Assembly (NCBI GenBank): GCA_027489695.1
Contig: JAIXZK010000012.1
Location: forward strand, 1 to 33,349
Source: Sphingomonadales bacterium
GTDB taxonomy: Bacteria; Pseudomonadota; Alphaproteobacteria; Sphingomonadales; Sphingomonadaceae
Reading direction: 5' to 3'
DNA: 33,349 nucleotides
Shown: positions 11,801-18,010 of the stretch, piece after piece
Layout of the letters: each line of letters starts with the position of its first letter
How positions within the stretch are numbered: the first letter of the stretch is position 1
The notes under the pieces: generated by a model
Told to the model about the DNA's origin: nothing
What the model saw: the letters and a program-made list of their open reading frames with translations, nothing else
The model's database searches: none
Translations under genes and position numbers: made by a program

Positions 11801-14800
11801 GGTGATCGCGACACTGCCGACATCGGCGCCGACCCCCAACACGCCGCCGTCGCCATTGCCGCCAGCGGTAATGCCGGCGCCGCCGTCACCGCCAGCCGCC
11901 AGCAGGACGGAGCCCGAGACGAGGCGCCCGATCGAGCCACCGGCGGCGTTGCGCGAGGCGCCGAGCGAGACGCGGCCACCGGTGGCGCCACCGCCGCCGC
12001 CGACATTGCCGAGACCGCCCGTTGCGGCTGCATCGGCGGTGATCGCCGCCCAGGTCACCACGCCGCCGACCGCGCCCGCGGTAATGTTGCCGCCGGCTGC
12101 CGCGCCGCCGCTGCCACCGGCACCGCCGATGCCACGTGCAAGCAGCTCCAGATCGCCGAAATCGAACTTGCCGTCGCTGCTGCCGGCGGTGCGATCGTCC
12201 GAACCGATCTCGATGCTGCCGCCGGTGCCGCTGCCGCCGCTGCCGCCGCTGCTGTTGCCCGGGTTGCCGGCGACACTGCCGCCGGTGCCGCGCGCATCGA
12301 CGCTGACCGACGCCGTCGCCAGCGTGCCGTCCGAAGCGCTCGAACCCAGAGAGACGCTGCCGCCGCGGCCATTGCCGCCATTGCCACCATCACCGCCCGC
12401 CGCATCGGCGATCAGCACCGCCGCGCCGAAGCGTGCCTCCGACAGGGGCGCTGCAGCTTCCAGCCCGGCGAAGACATCGCCGCCCGTCGCCGCGCCGCCA
12501 TCGCCGCCGTTGCCGATGCCGCCAAGCGCGCCGGTTTCGAGGCGCAGCGTTGCCGCCGCCGCGTCGAGGCTGGCAGCGCCGATGGTGCCGGCAAAGACGA
12601 CGCCACCCCGCCCGGCGCCGCCGCTGGCGCCATCGCCGGCCCCGGTGCCGCCGCGGGCGTTCGCGGTCAGCAGCAGCTCGCCCGCGGCGAGCCGTACCCG
12701 GCCGCCGGCCGACACCGCCAGCGTCGCATTGCCGCCGATCGCCGCGCCGCCGGCGGTACCGCCGAAGCCGCCGCGCGCCGAAGCATCGGCACGCAGATAT
12801 TCGGCGATCTGCAACTGCGTGCCGGTGCCATCGACCCGCAGCGCCGCGATACCGCCCTGCGCCGCCCCGCCGGCAGCGGCGCCGCCGCCGGCCTTCGCGC
12901 CGCTGGCGAAATCAAGGCTGGTGGCGGTGACGATGGCACCGCCGCGCAGCGTCAGATCGGCGGTCCCGCCGGTCGCGGCAGCCGGCTGGGCCAGCGTCGC
13001 GCCGGAGGACGCGTCGGCGACCATGCGAACATCGCCCAATTGCGCGGTGCCGCCATCCAGCAGCAGTGTCGCATTGCCGGCAAGGGCGGCGCCGCCGGGA
13101 TTGTCCGAATCGTCGGCGCTGACGGCGTCGACGAAAACATCGATGGCCGAAAGCAGCAGCGTGCCCTGGCTGGTCAGGCCGGCACTGCCGCCCCGGGCGC
13201 TGCCCCCGGCGGCCTGGCTCACCGGGCCGGCATTAGCGGCACTGTCGAGCCGCAACGGCCCGGACAGCGACAACCGCGCCCCGGCGCCGACCTCGATCGC
13301 GGTGGCGCCGCCGGTCGCCAGGCTCGCCGCGCCATTGCCGCGCGAAACGGCGGTGGCTGTCAGGCTGGCCGACCCGCCCTGCAGGGCGGCATTGCCGGTC
13401 AGCGCCAGCAGCACCGAGCCGCCGGTCGCGGTATTGCCGATCCCCGCGGCATCGAGAACAAGGTCACGCGTCGGGCTGAAATTGCCATCGCGCAGGCGCA
13501 GGCTGATCTCGCCGCCCTGGCCATCGCCGCTTGCCGTTCCGAATGGTGCCGCGACCGGTCCGCCGCCCTGGCCAAGCGCCGAGGCGTCGATCCCGGCCAG
13601 CACCAGCGCGGTGCCGCCGATATCGATGGCGGCGGTGCCGCCGCGGCCATCGCCGCCAAAGCCATTGGTGCTGCCGCCGGTGCCATTGGCCTGCAGCGAC
13701 AGGGACCCGGGTCCGTTGGCGCCGCGCACGGTGAAGCTGCCGCCGGTCAGCGTCACCTGCGCGGTGCCGCCGGTCGCATCGCCGCCGGTACCAAGGCCGC
13801 TGGCATTGTCGCCGCCGCGTGCCGCGACGCCGAGGATGACGGCACCGTCAGTCAAGGCACTGCGCAGGGTCAGGTCGCCGGCGCTGGCGAGGGCAATCGA
13901 ACCGCCCCTAGCGTCGCCGCCAGCGACGGCGCCGACGATGGTGCCGGCCGTGGCGGACAGGGTGATGAAGCTGGAGTAATCGGCAGCGCCGATCGACAAC
14001 AGGCTGCCAGCGGCCAGCGTGATCGCGAGGCTGCCGCCATCGGCGCGACCGCCGATGCCGCCCTCGGTCGCGGCGCTGGCGCGCATCTCGAAATCGCGGC
14101 TGAAACCGGCACTGCCGGCGACGCCGCCGTCGTCGAGCCGCACGTCGCCGCCGGTGGCGGCAATGCCGAGCGCATCGGCGTTGAACAGCGTCGCGCCGGC
14201 GACCGCGAGGCTGCCGCCGCCGAAATCGATCGCGACTCCACCGCCGGTGGCGAGCCGGCCGCGGCCGGCGGCCGCCACCGTCAGGCTGCCGCCGAAATTG
14301 AACGTCGCCGGAATGACGGCGGGCCCCTGCGGGTCACGCCGGACCGCGAGTGTCGCGCTGCCACCGCTGCCGACGCCCTGGCTGGCCGACCCGGCCTGCA
14401 CGCTGTTGCTGCCGCCGGTGCCGGTCGCATCGATCCGCGCCGGACCGGTGGCGGCGATGCGGCCGCCATCGAGGGTGAGCAGCGACGTGCCGCCACGGCC
14501 GTCGCCGGCAATGCCGCCGGCCGCCGTCGCCGTGCCGCCGAGACCGCGCGACACCAGCACCAGATCGGCGTTGACCGTGACACTGCCGCGATCGGCGGCA
14601 GCCACCGCGCCGACCGCCGCCGATGCGCCGACCGCAAGTTCGGCGCCGCCGCCACTGCCATCGCCGGCGCGCACCGCCGAATTGCCGCCGGTACCATTGC
14701 CATCGACGCGGGTGGTGCCCAGCACGATGGTCGCCGGTGTCCCGGCGATCGCATGCGAGGTCGCGACAAGCCGCGCGGTGCCACCCACCGCATTGCCGCC

Positions 14801-17800
14801 GCCGGCATCCCCGGCGGGCACCGGGTTGGCCGCGCCGCCCGCATTGCCGCCCTGCGCGCCAGCCGACACCAGCGCCCGATCCGATGTCAGCCGGGCGCCG
14901 GCGGCAAGCAGCGTGGCACTGCCCCCGGCCGCGGCACCGCCGGCACCGCCGGCGCCGTTGGATATGCCGGGGCCGCCGATGCCACCGCTACCGCCGGTGG
15001 CAGCGGCATCCACTGCGATCAGGGTCTGGAAACTGGCTTGCGTGGTGATGGCGGCGCCGCCGGCGCCATCGCCAATGCCAAATGTCGCGATGCCGCCCGT
15101 GGCGGCGCCGCCAGCGCCGCCGGCACCGCCATTGCCGTTCGAAGGCTGGCCGTCGCCACCGCTGCCGCCAGCGCCGCCGACGCCCAGCGCACGAAGCGCG
15201 GCATTGCCGACGGCAAGGCTCGACGCCGGACCGCGGACGAGCAGCTGGCTGGTGCCGCCGATAGCGGCACCACCGGCGCCGCCGACCGAGGCCGCGATGC
15301 CGCCGCCCGCGCCGGCGCCGCCGGTACCGCCGGCATCGAGCGAGAGGCTGACCGCCAGCATCGCCGCCTCGCGCGTGCCGGAACTTGCCAGCGTCCAGTC
15401 GAAGAGGCCGCCGCGACCAAGGCCGCCGCTGGCGCCGTCATTGTCGCCGCGGAACCGCCCGCCGCCGCCAAAGCCCTGCGCCGAAGCGACGACGCCACCG
15501 GTGAGCGAAAGATCGCTGTTGGTGATGGTGGCGACGAGCGTGCCGCCGGTGCCGCTGCCGCCGGGCACGCCGGTGCCACCGGTGCCATCCGCCCGCATCG
15601 CCAGGCTGATCGCGGACAATTGCGCGCGGTCGAGCGCAAGATCGAAGCTGCCACCGCTACCGTTGCCGCCGGTGCCCTGTCCCGCCCCGCCGACCGCGCC
15701 GACATCGACATCGAGCGTTCGCACCGAAACCACGGACGTGTCGCCACCACCGGTCAGCGCGATCCGGGCGGTGCCGCCAATGGCGTTCCCGCCGGCGGCG
15801 GTGTCGATGCTGTCGTTGGCGGCACCGCCCGCCGCCTGGGCCGACAGGAACAGTTCAAGATTCGGCGCATCGATCTGCGTGAAGTCGCCGGCAGCTAGCT
15901 CGACACGACCGCCGGTTGCGACGCCGCCCTCGGCACCGCTGCCGGCCCGGGCGTCGGCGAGCAATTGCAGCCCGGCGACATTGTCGGCGCCGAGCACCCG
16001 CGCCGCGTTGCCGAGCCGGAGCGTGGCGGCGCCGCCAAGCGCGCTGCCGCCATTGGCGAAGAACGCGCCATCGCCGCCGCGCGCCGTGGCGGAAAGCGTC
16101 AGGCTGCTGTCGCCCAGAACGAGGTCGGCGTTGATATCCTGAGCAAATGCCTGCAGATCGACAAGCACGCTGCCGGCCACGGCAGCGGCGCCGGCGACGG
16201 CCTCCGCATCGGCCATGAAGCGGCTGTCGCCGGTGAGTCGAAGCCGTGAATCGTTGATCTGCACCTCGACGATGCCGCCGGTGGCGGCGCCGCCCGGATT
16301 CACCTGGCCGTTGCTGCCGCCGCCGATGCCGCGCGCATCGGCGGTAAAGCCGCTGCTCTGGATCAGCGAATTGCCGACGGCGGTGACAACGACCGCGCCG
16401 CCCGCGCCGCTGCCGGCGGCGCCCAGGCCCCCGGCATTGCCGCCACCGGTACCGGTGGCGCTCGCCGTCAGCGTGCCGAACTGGAAGCTGCCTTCGGTCG
16501 CGACACCGATTCGCACCTCGCCGCCGGTACCGCGGCCGCCGGTAGCGGTGGCGGCGGCACTGCCGATGACATTGCCGCCAATGCCTTCGGCGCGCAGGGT
16601 GGTGCCGGCCAGCTGCAGATTGCCGACGGGACCGGCAAGCTCGATCGTGCCGCCGGTGCCGTCCCCACCGGCAGCATTGATGCCATTGGCACCGCGGCCC
16701 TCGACATCGAGCAATGTCTCGCCCAGCACCCGAACGGTCGACTGGCTGGTGGCGGTCAGCAGGATGGTACCGCCCGTCGCCGATTCGCCCGATGCCCGGC
16801 CGCGCCGCGCCGCCGAGGCCGAAAGACTGCCGCGGAATTCCAGAAGCGCGTTCGCGCCGCCACTGACCCCGATGTCCACCCGCCGCCCGGCCACCAGCGC
16901 GACATCGCCGTAGAGGATCATCGACGCGTCAGACGCGACGACCAGCGCGTCGCTGGCGCGGGCCTGCAGCGCCGACGTCACCGCGCCGCGCTCGAGCCGG
17001 AAGCCGGCCGCGGCCGTCGAGACCGGATCGGCAGCGATCGGCGCGGCGATCGTGCCGCTCACATCATGGCCGGCGGACAGCACGATGCTGTTGCCTTCGA
17101 CATCGGCAGCGCCGGCGACCGCGAAGCCGAGGCCGAGGCCGGCATCAATCATCATGGTGATGGCGTCATTCTTCGGCACCGCGACCATGTGGATGCGGTT
17201 GTTGAGGCCGACCTTGGCCGGCGGGCCGGTGATGGCGCCGCTGCTCTGGAAGGCGTCCGTGCCGGTGGCCGTGGTGCCCGCGGTGACGGTGATGTCGAAC
17301 AGGCCGGCGTTCAGCTTCAGATCGACGACCTCGGCCGCGACCAGCGCCGCCGAGCCATCGACGGCGATGCGGCCGCGATGTTCGATGCGCGGCGCCACGG
17401 CGATGACATAGCTGCTGGACGCCTGCAACGCGTTGATCACGGCGCCGGCGGCGATGGTGACCCCTGCCGTGCTGCCAGTGGCGGCGGCGAGGCTGAAACT
17501 GCCGCCGGGCCCCAGGAAACCGCCGTTCTGACCGATCACCGGATCATTGGCGGTGAGCAACAGGCTGCCGATGTTGAAGACGGCGTTGTTGCCGATCAGC
17601 AGGCCGCCCGGCGCATAGAACCACAATCTGCCGCTGGCGCTGCTGTTGACCAGCCCATCGAGCCGGATGGCGCGGGTCGGATCGGCGGCGAGGATGCGGT
17701 TGAGCACGGTGAAACCGCCGGCCACATCCTGTAGCTGGAGAAAATCGACGCGATTGCCGGCGGGCAGGAAATCGATCGGGCCACCGCCACTCTGGCCGTC

Positions 17801-18010
17801 GAACGGCGTCCAGTTGATGATCGCCTGCGGCGTCTGCACGTTGATGGTGTCGCGGTTGCCCAGCGATTGGACGGAGGCAGCGCCGAATACGACCTCGGGC
17901 GTGCCCTGGAAGCCCTGGGCGAGCGCCGGCGCCACCGCCAAAGGCTGTGCCGCGAGCAGCGCCGCCAGCGCCCCCCGGCTGACGCCGGCGATGATCAGGC
18001 GCCGGCTCAT
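2837..18010 (-). CDS. Giant TpsA-type filamentous haemagglutinin/beta-strand-repeat exoprotein, about 5,057 aa
   Basis: ORF 2837..18208 minus; likely start MSRRLIIAGVSRGALAALLAAQPLAVAPALAQ at 18010, giving an ATGA overlap with the tpsB stop. N-terminal TPS domain (VVFGAASVQSLGNRDTINVQTPQAIINW...VLNRILAADPTRAIRLDGLV...LWFYAPGGLLIGNNAVFNIGSLLLT), followed by thousands of residues of Gly-rich and then GDI/GAV beta-helix-like repeats. Confidence 0.93.
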   Translation of the reverse strand: MSRRLIIAGVSRGALAALLAAQPLAVAPALAQGFQGTPEVVFGAASVQSLGNRDTINVQTPQAIINWTPFDGQSGGGPIDFLPAGNRVDFLQLQDVAGGFTVLNRILAADPTRAIRLDGLVNSSASGRLWFYAPGGLLIGNNAVFNIGSLLLTANDPVIGQNGGFLGPGGSFSLAAATGSTAGVTIAAGAVINALQASSSYVIAVAPRIEHRGRIAVDGSAALVAAEVVDLKLNAGLFDITVTAGTTATGTDAFQSSGAITGPPAKVGLNNRIHMVAVPKNDAITMMIDAGLGLGFAVAGAADVEGNSIVLSAGHDVSGTIAAPIAADPVSTAAAGFRLERGAVTSALQARASDALVVASDASMILYGDVALVAGRRVDIGVSGGANALLEFRGSLSASAARRGRASGESATGGTILLTATSQSTVRVLGETLLDVEGRGANGINAAGGDGTGGTIELAGPVGNLQLAGTTLRAEGIGGNVIGSAAATATGGRGTGGEVRIGVATEGSFQFGTLTASATGTGGGNAGGLGAAGSGAGGAVVVTAVGNSLIQSSGFTADARGIGGGSNGQVNPGGAATGGIVEVQINDSRLRLTGDSRFMADAEAVAGAAAVAGSVLVDLQAFAQDINADLVLGDSSLTLSATARGGDGAFFANGGSALGGAATLRLGNAARVLGADNVAGLQLLADARAGSGAEGGVATGGRVELAAGDFTQIDAPNLELFLSAQAAGGAANDSIDTAAGGNAIGGTARIALTGGGDTSVVSVRTLDVDVGAVGGAGQGTGGNGSGGSFDLALDRAQLSAISLAMRADGTGGTGVPGGSGTGGTLVATITNSDLSLTGGVVASAQGFGGGGRFRGDNDGASGGLGRGGLFDWTLASSGTREAAMLAVSLSLDAGGTGGAGAGGGIAASVGGAGGAAIGGTSQLLVRGPASSLAVGNAALRALGVGGAGGSGGDGQPSNGNGGAGGAGGAATGGIATFGIGDGAGGAAITTQASFQTLIAVDAAATGGSGGIGGPGISNGAGGAGGAAAGGSATLLAAGARLTSDRALVSAGAQGGNAGGAANPVPAGDAGGGNAVGGTARLVATSHAIAGTPATIVLGTTRVDGNGTGGNSAVRAGDGSGGGAELAVGASAAVGAVAAADRGSVTVNADLVLVSRGLGGTATAAGGIAGDGRGGTSLLTLDGGRIAATGPARIDATGTGGSNSVQAGSASQGVGSGGSATLAVRRDPQGPAVIPATFNFGGSLTVAAAGRGRLATGGGVAIDFGGGSLAVAGATLFNADALGIAATGGDVRLDDGGVAGSAGFSRDFEMRASAATEGGIGGRADGGSLAITLAAGSLLSIGAADYSSFITLSATAGTIVGAVAGGDARGGSIALASAGDLTLRSALTDGAVILGVAARGGDNASGLGTGGDATGGTAQVTLTGGSFTVRGANGPGSLSLQANGTGGSTNGFGGDGRGGTAAIDIGGTALVLAGIDASALGQGGGPVAAPFGTASGDGQGGEISLRLRDGNFSPTRDLVLDAAGIGNTATGGSVLLALTGNAALQGGSASLTATAVSRGNGAASLATGGATAIEVGAGARLSLSGPLRLDSAANAGPVSQAAGGSARGGSAGLTSQGTLLLSAIDVFVDAVSADDSDNPGGAALAGNATLLLDGGTAQLGDVRMVADASSGATLAQPAAATGGTADLTLRGGAIVTATSLDFASGAKAGGGAAAGGAAQGGIAALRVDGTGTQLQIAEYLRADASARGGFGGTAGGAAIGGNATLAVSAGGRVRLAAGELLLTANARGGTGAGDGASGGAGRGGVVFAGTIGAASLDAAAATLRLETGALGGIGNGGDGGAATGGDVFAGLEAAAPLSEARFGAAVLIADAAGGDGGNGGNGRGGSVSLGSSASDGTLATASVSVDARGTGGSVAGNPGNSSGGSGGSGTGGSIEIGSDDRTAGSSDGKFDFGDLELLARGIGGAGGSGGAAAGGNITAGAVGGVVTWAAITADAAATGGLGNVGGGGGATGGRVSLGASRNAAGGSIGRLVSGSVLLAAGGDGGAGITAGGNGDGGVLGVGADVGSVAITGTAQIGAAGRGGDSAGSASGIGSGGFAAWGAAAGGSATLSGDLGIDADGIGGGAGANAGDNGGSGRGGTAQLVAGGGNLDFGGALTLSAGGTGGNGNIGGDGFAGTAVLQAAGGDIVLAGGLAIRALAFGGGNGSTGGAATGGLVAIDVTTGRLSATGVIADASGNGAPGNSGGAATGGSASVRIAADADLRTTAGGLLVRADAISGVGAGAEGGRVLAALDSNAAIAGNVLFSAVARSGGQAVAPAVANGGTAELTLGGVLTVTNGGLQVDAGATGGSGGGQGVGDAARGGLVALVSRDGGGLRLAGNLGITVGGTGGTGGGAGGAGGAGRGGTITATLTGSGGVEVTGGVTLGASGLGGSSLSAGGIGAGGSIRLIQSAGTAVFGLGFAADAGGGGGSASGGDIAVDLVSGTEFTVTSGTFQLAADANGNGLAGGGSVALISLGSFAAGGGARLAASAGGSSATGGFVSATFGGTAAFAGQLDIIAEGVGVGSMAAGNGGTATLATVDGTLRTLAGVRISANGLGANGVAGGAGSGGTAGLTIAADGNHLAGAVVVSAVGRGGAGTTSAGVGRGGTARVSLAGGSTARAAADFTSLSILADAVGGSGATDSGNATGGTAALELADADLAVAGATRLDAAARAGTGSAIGGDARLVVAAASTVGAAGSSLALTSLDLDATARGGNGSRLAGGAASGGNAIAELRADMQMTAGAVTLLAGAVAGDGGLAGIAPGLAGGAARGGTARLQMAGTALAGAGATLASLDIDASANAGNGSNGVGAGGSGGAATGGDAGALVAGGRLAVTGLTILRADAVAGFAGTGGALVDGVARGGSVGLAVTAAPLAGGVSEFNGGVARLDSLVGQGGAAPEGPYRGNASLVADGGALRLQSATLTVGGPALDSGSGAAAPTRLRVNQGSIAVTGDLVIDAAGEVTLDLASGTLAIGDTLAVRAGGALAPGAALPAGTIDAGAIALSAGGSLTVTAALDSASDVTVAAGGAVVLGDILSVAPLLIDTPGALTVGAITGSDSVRLAAGAALRTGAIQAIGDVDLRGGGILAGNIGAGGSLRLVARPAINVLAPTALLAGNLLAGGEIYAEAPGSVGIGSARAATTIGLVAEAGTITAGALDAGGTVALLAAQGVGAGPIAAPNDATVFIGAASDAGLIVTGAGATDYAALLAARPKPVAGGVGLGGVRAGRLDVAATGAVTSGGAVTVAESVRIRAGTVALAALATGGSIDIATQSDLRLGDLSAPGDIVLSAADTIELGAVTGGAAVSISAGSDGSGNLATGDITATTALALAAAGNVGVGALSAGTDLVINAAAPAGGGAVRVAAGNVRAGLGGGGGLFVQSAGSLDLGQVAAAGAIDLRADGGGLVAARLAGADVSVRASGDIAIAGPVAGQAVALAGSNVRLGDVGATAGIGIDAIGTLQTGALVAGGDVILAAAAPAGGGAVQVTTGNITAGAARIARVRSVGGMALGAVQATGGIDLAADGGLTAAALAGGDLSVIARGDLVIAGAVGGRTVELSGASLQTGEIRARNGMALLASGNVTTGALLADREIRIDTTAAAVGVVVQVTTGDILAGNDGPGAVEIRSAGGIVAGSVRSRDTIGLYANGGALTAARLDGGDIVARSSGVVTIGPIVGEAVDVAGAGLLIGDVVAADAVALASTGNVQAGALSAGSGIRIDAIAGGRGGSAQVVTGDITAGIAGAGGIAIRSAGGLALGSVQARDAIGLDADSGDLTAARIGGAAVAARASGTMVVAGPIAGTSVDLAATRLTLGAVSATARLDITTVSGLAAGALSAGSDLRVIAATPAGRDPATITLADLTAGGEAYVQASGKLSVGAVRATGAIGLFAEGGDLAAGSLAGGDIAVAASGNVTIAGPIAGAAVDVAGTALALGDITAAAGSRLRALGGIVVGDIAAAGALAVSAGSDGSGALVAGRLRGSDVALASAGDLAATRVSAGNNIAISAAAATGGGLPTITIGALDAGLVAPVPGGAGSLFVTTAGNVQLGSIGAAGSVGIVAEGGSLTTGAITAGGPVVLLDGLGVVTGGIIAPGERVLIASHLMAPLIGRNGDGSPDYAALLAATPRALAGAVTIGGDVDAGRLVAAATGDLAITGRTRADIVDLSGGALGTGDVDAAIDVILSAAGPLSLGTLTSAGDIRISTIGALLAGDLRAGDSVRLTSVADGQGVSSVTVGRIEAGGAGRLDGGSFGVGIEATGAVSAGTITADGAVALVGGSIGAGDISAGTGIALLARTGVRAGALTTGLSAPLLIADAAMAGLIGRDAAGGPDLAGLAGAAPVRLAGDVSFAGASAGRVRVAATGTITSSRIIRSRSGLRIDGGSLALGAVRSGPIAGLAASARVLAPIADGEALVLRSDGAITAGDVRGDFDVWIDAGTSVSAGTVSAGDGLAITAGGAIATGAIDAAILRPIEGAVGQIGIEGASIAVGTVTARGNVGLFATGATSASDIATQGSVAVLAGAGGSFGAIASGAAGSVVLAGNNGDTILQSLDPLGSAAGYSFAPLLTGAPLRSGGALAVTGTIATGSLVAATSGELRLARVNAGTGVRLDSGGMLRLQGSVTTPRFEAVSLDIDIGTETTITASGRLSLQAEARATAMRIGTFETPANGGWTLDNAEIARLVAPEIFLLAPAVSAPPVVEIGSLSLAGVASGRSWTVSSAGVLRVTGAVTMANGTAADRLALTGSRVEVVTDAGGRIALVDDAGAGPGLAVTAGDIWVGDAALLGDLAQNVGFTGRDDRLGAAAATPGTAGALGAGTLTLTARRSLFIQNSGSAVLRAGFTAGSGGLRVTAGGDSALAMVINGRLIGSGGIVTNEAVREAVTLAGSAGFDAASSVNGCLLTATLCTAIIPTEDSEDRIFNIGVNLGDIGRGPRRDGRQGDPPGPGGDDTRPPPDPVREAAERLPEPRLARLVDLGTAEFEADVTEPVSAGGNPALWQDTPVPPPASPPAPPPSPAGGTRP
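6050..7891 (-). repeat. Five tandem protein-level repeats of 120-124 codons inside tpsA
   Basis: Units anchored at 7891, 7519, 7156, 6787 and 6415 (spacing 372, 363, 369, 372 nt, then 360 nt to 6055). Shared pattern: G-N-V-x-x-GALxAG-x-xIxIxA...xVxTGdItAG...IxSaGgLxLGxVxAxgaIgLxAdgGxLtAaxlaGgDixvrAsGdxxIaGPvaGxaVdlAg. Confidence 0.8.
9200..16850 (-). repeat. Gly-rich degenerate repeat region of tpsA (GTGG...GGxGxGGxAxL units, about 40-60 aa)
   Basis: Recurring strings such as GTGGSTNGFGGDGRGGTAAIDIGG, GTGGNGNIGGDGFAGTAVLQAAGG, AGGAGGAATGGIATFGIG throughout the translated region. Confidence 0.8.

Noticed and set aside
7751-15898. 2,715-aa plus-strand ORF opposite tpsA
   Set aside because: Codon-aligned antisense frame of a GC-rich gene that avoids TTA, CTA and TCA codons. 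The product is Arg/Gly/Ala/Gln low complexity with no domain, while the minus strand carries clear TPS and beta-repeat protein.
10152-16142. Plus-strand ORFs of 1,275 aa and 707 aa (10152..13979, 14019..16142)
   Set aside because: Pro/Ala/Ser-rich antisense frames of the tpsA Gly-rich repeats; low-complexity artefacts.
9200-16850. CRISPR-like appearance of dense GCCGCCGGT repeats
   Set aside because: No fixed-length identical repeats with unique spacers; these are codon-level reflections of Gly/Ala protein repeats. The same applies to the RTX genes.
17980-18010. Possible Tat signal (SRRLII) in TpsA
   Set aside because: TpsA proteins must cross the inner membrane unfolded via Sec for TpsB export, so the twin Arg is probably coincidental.
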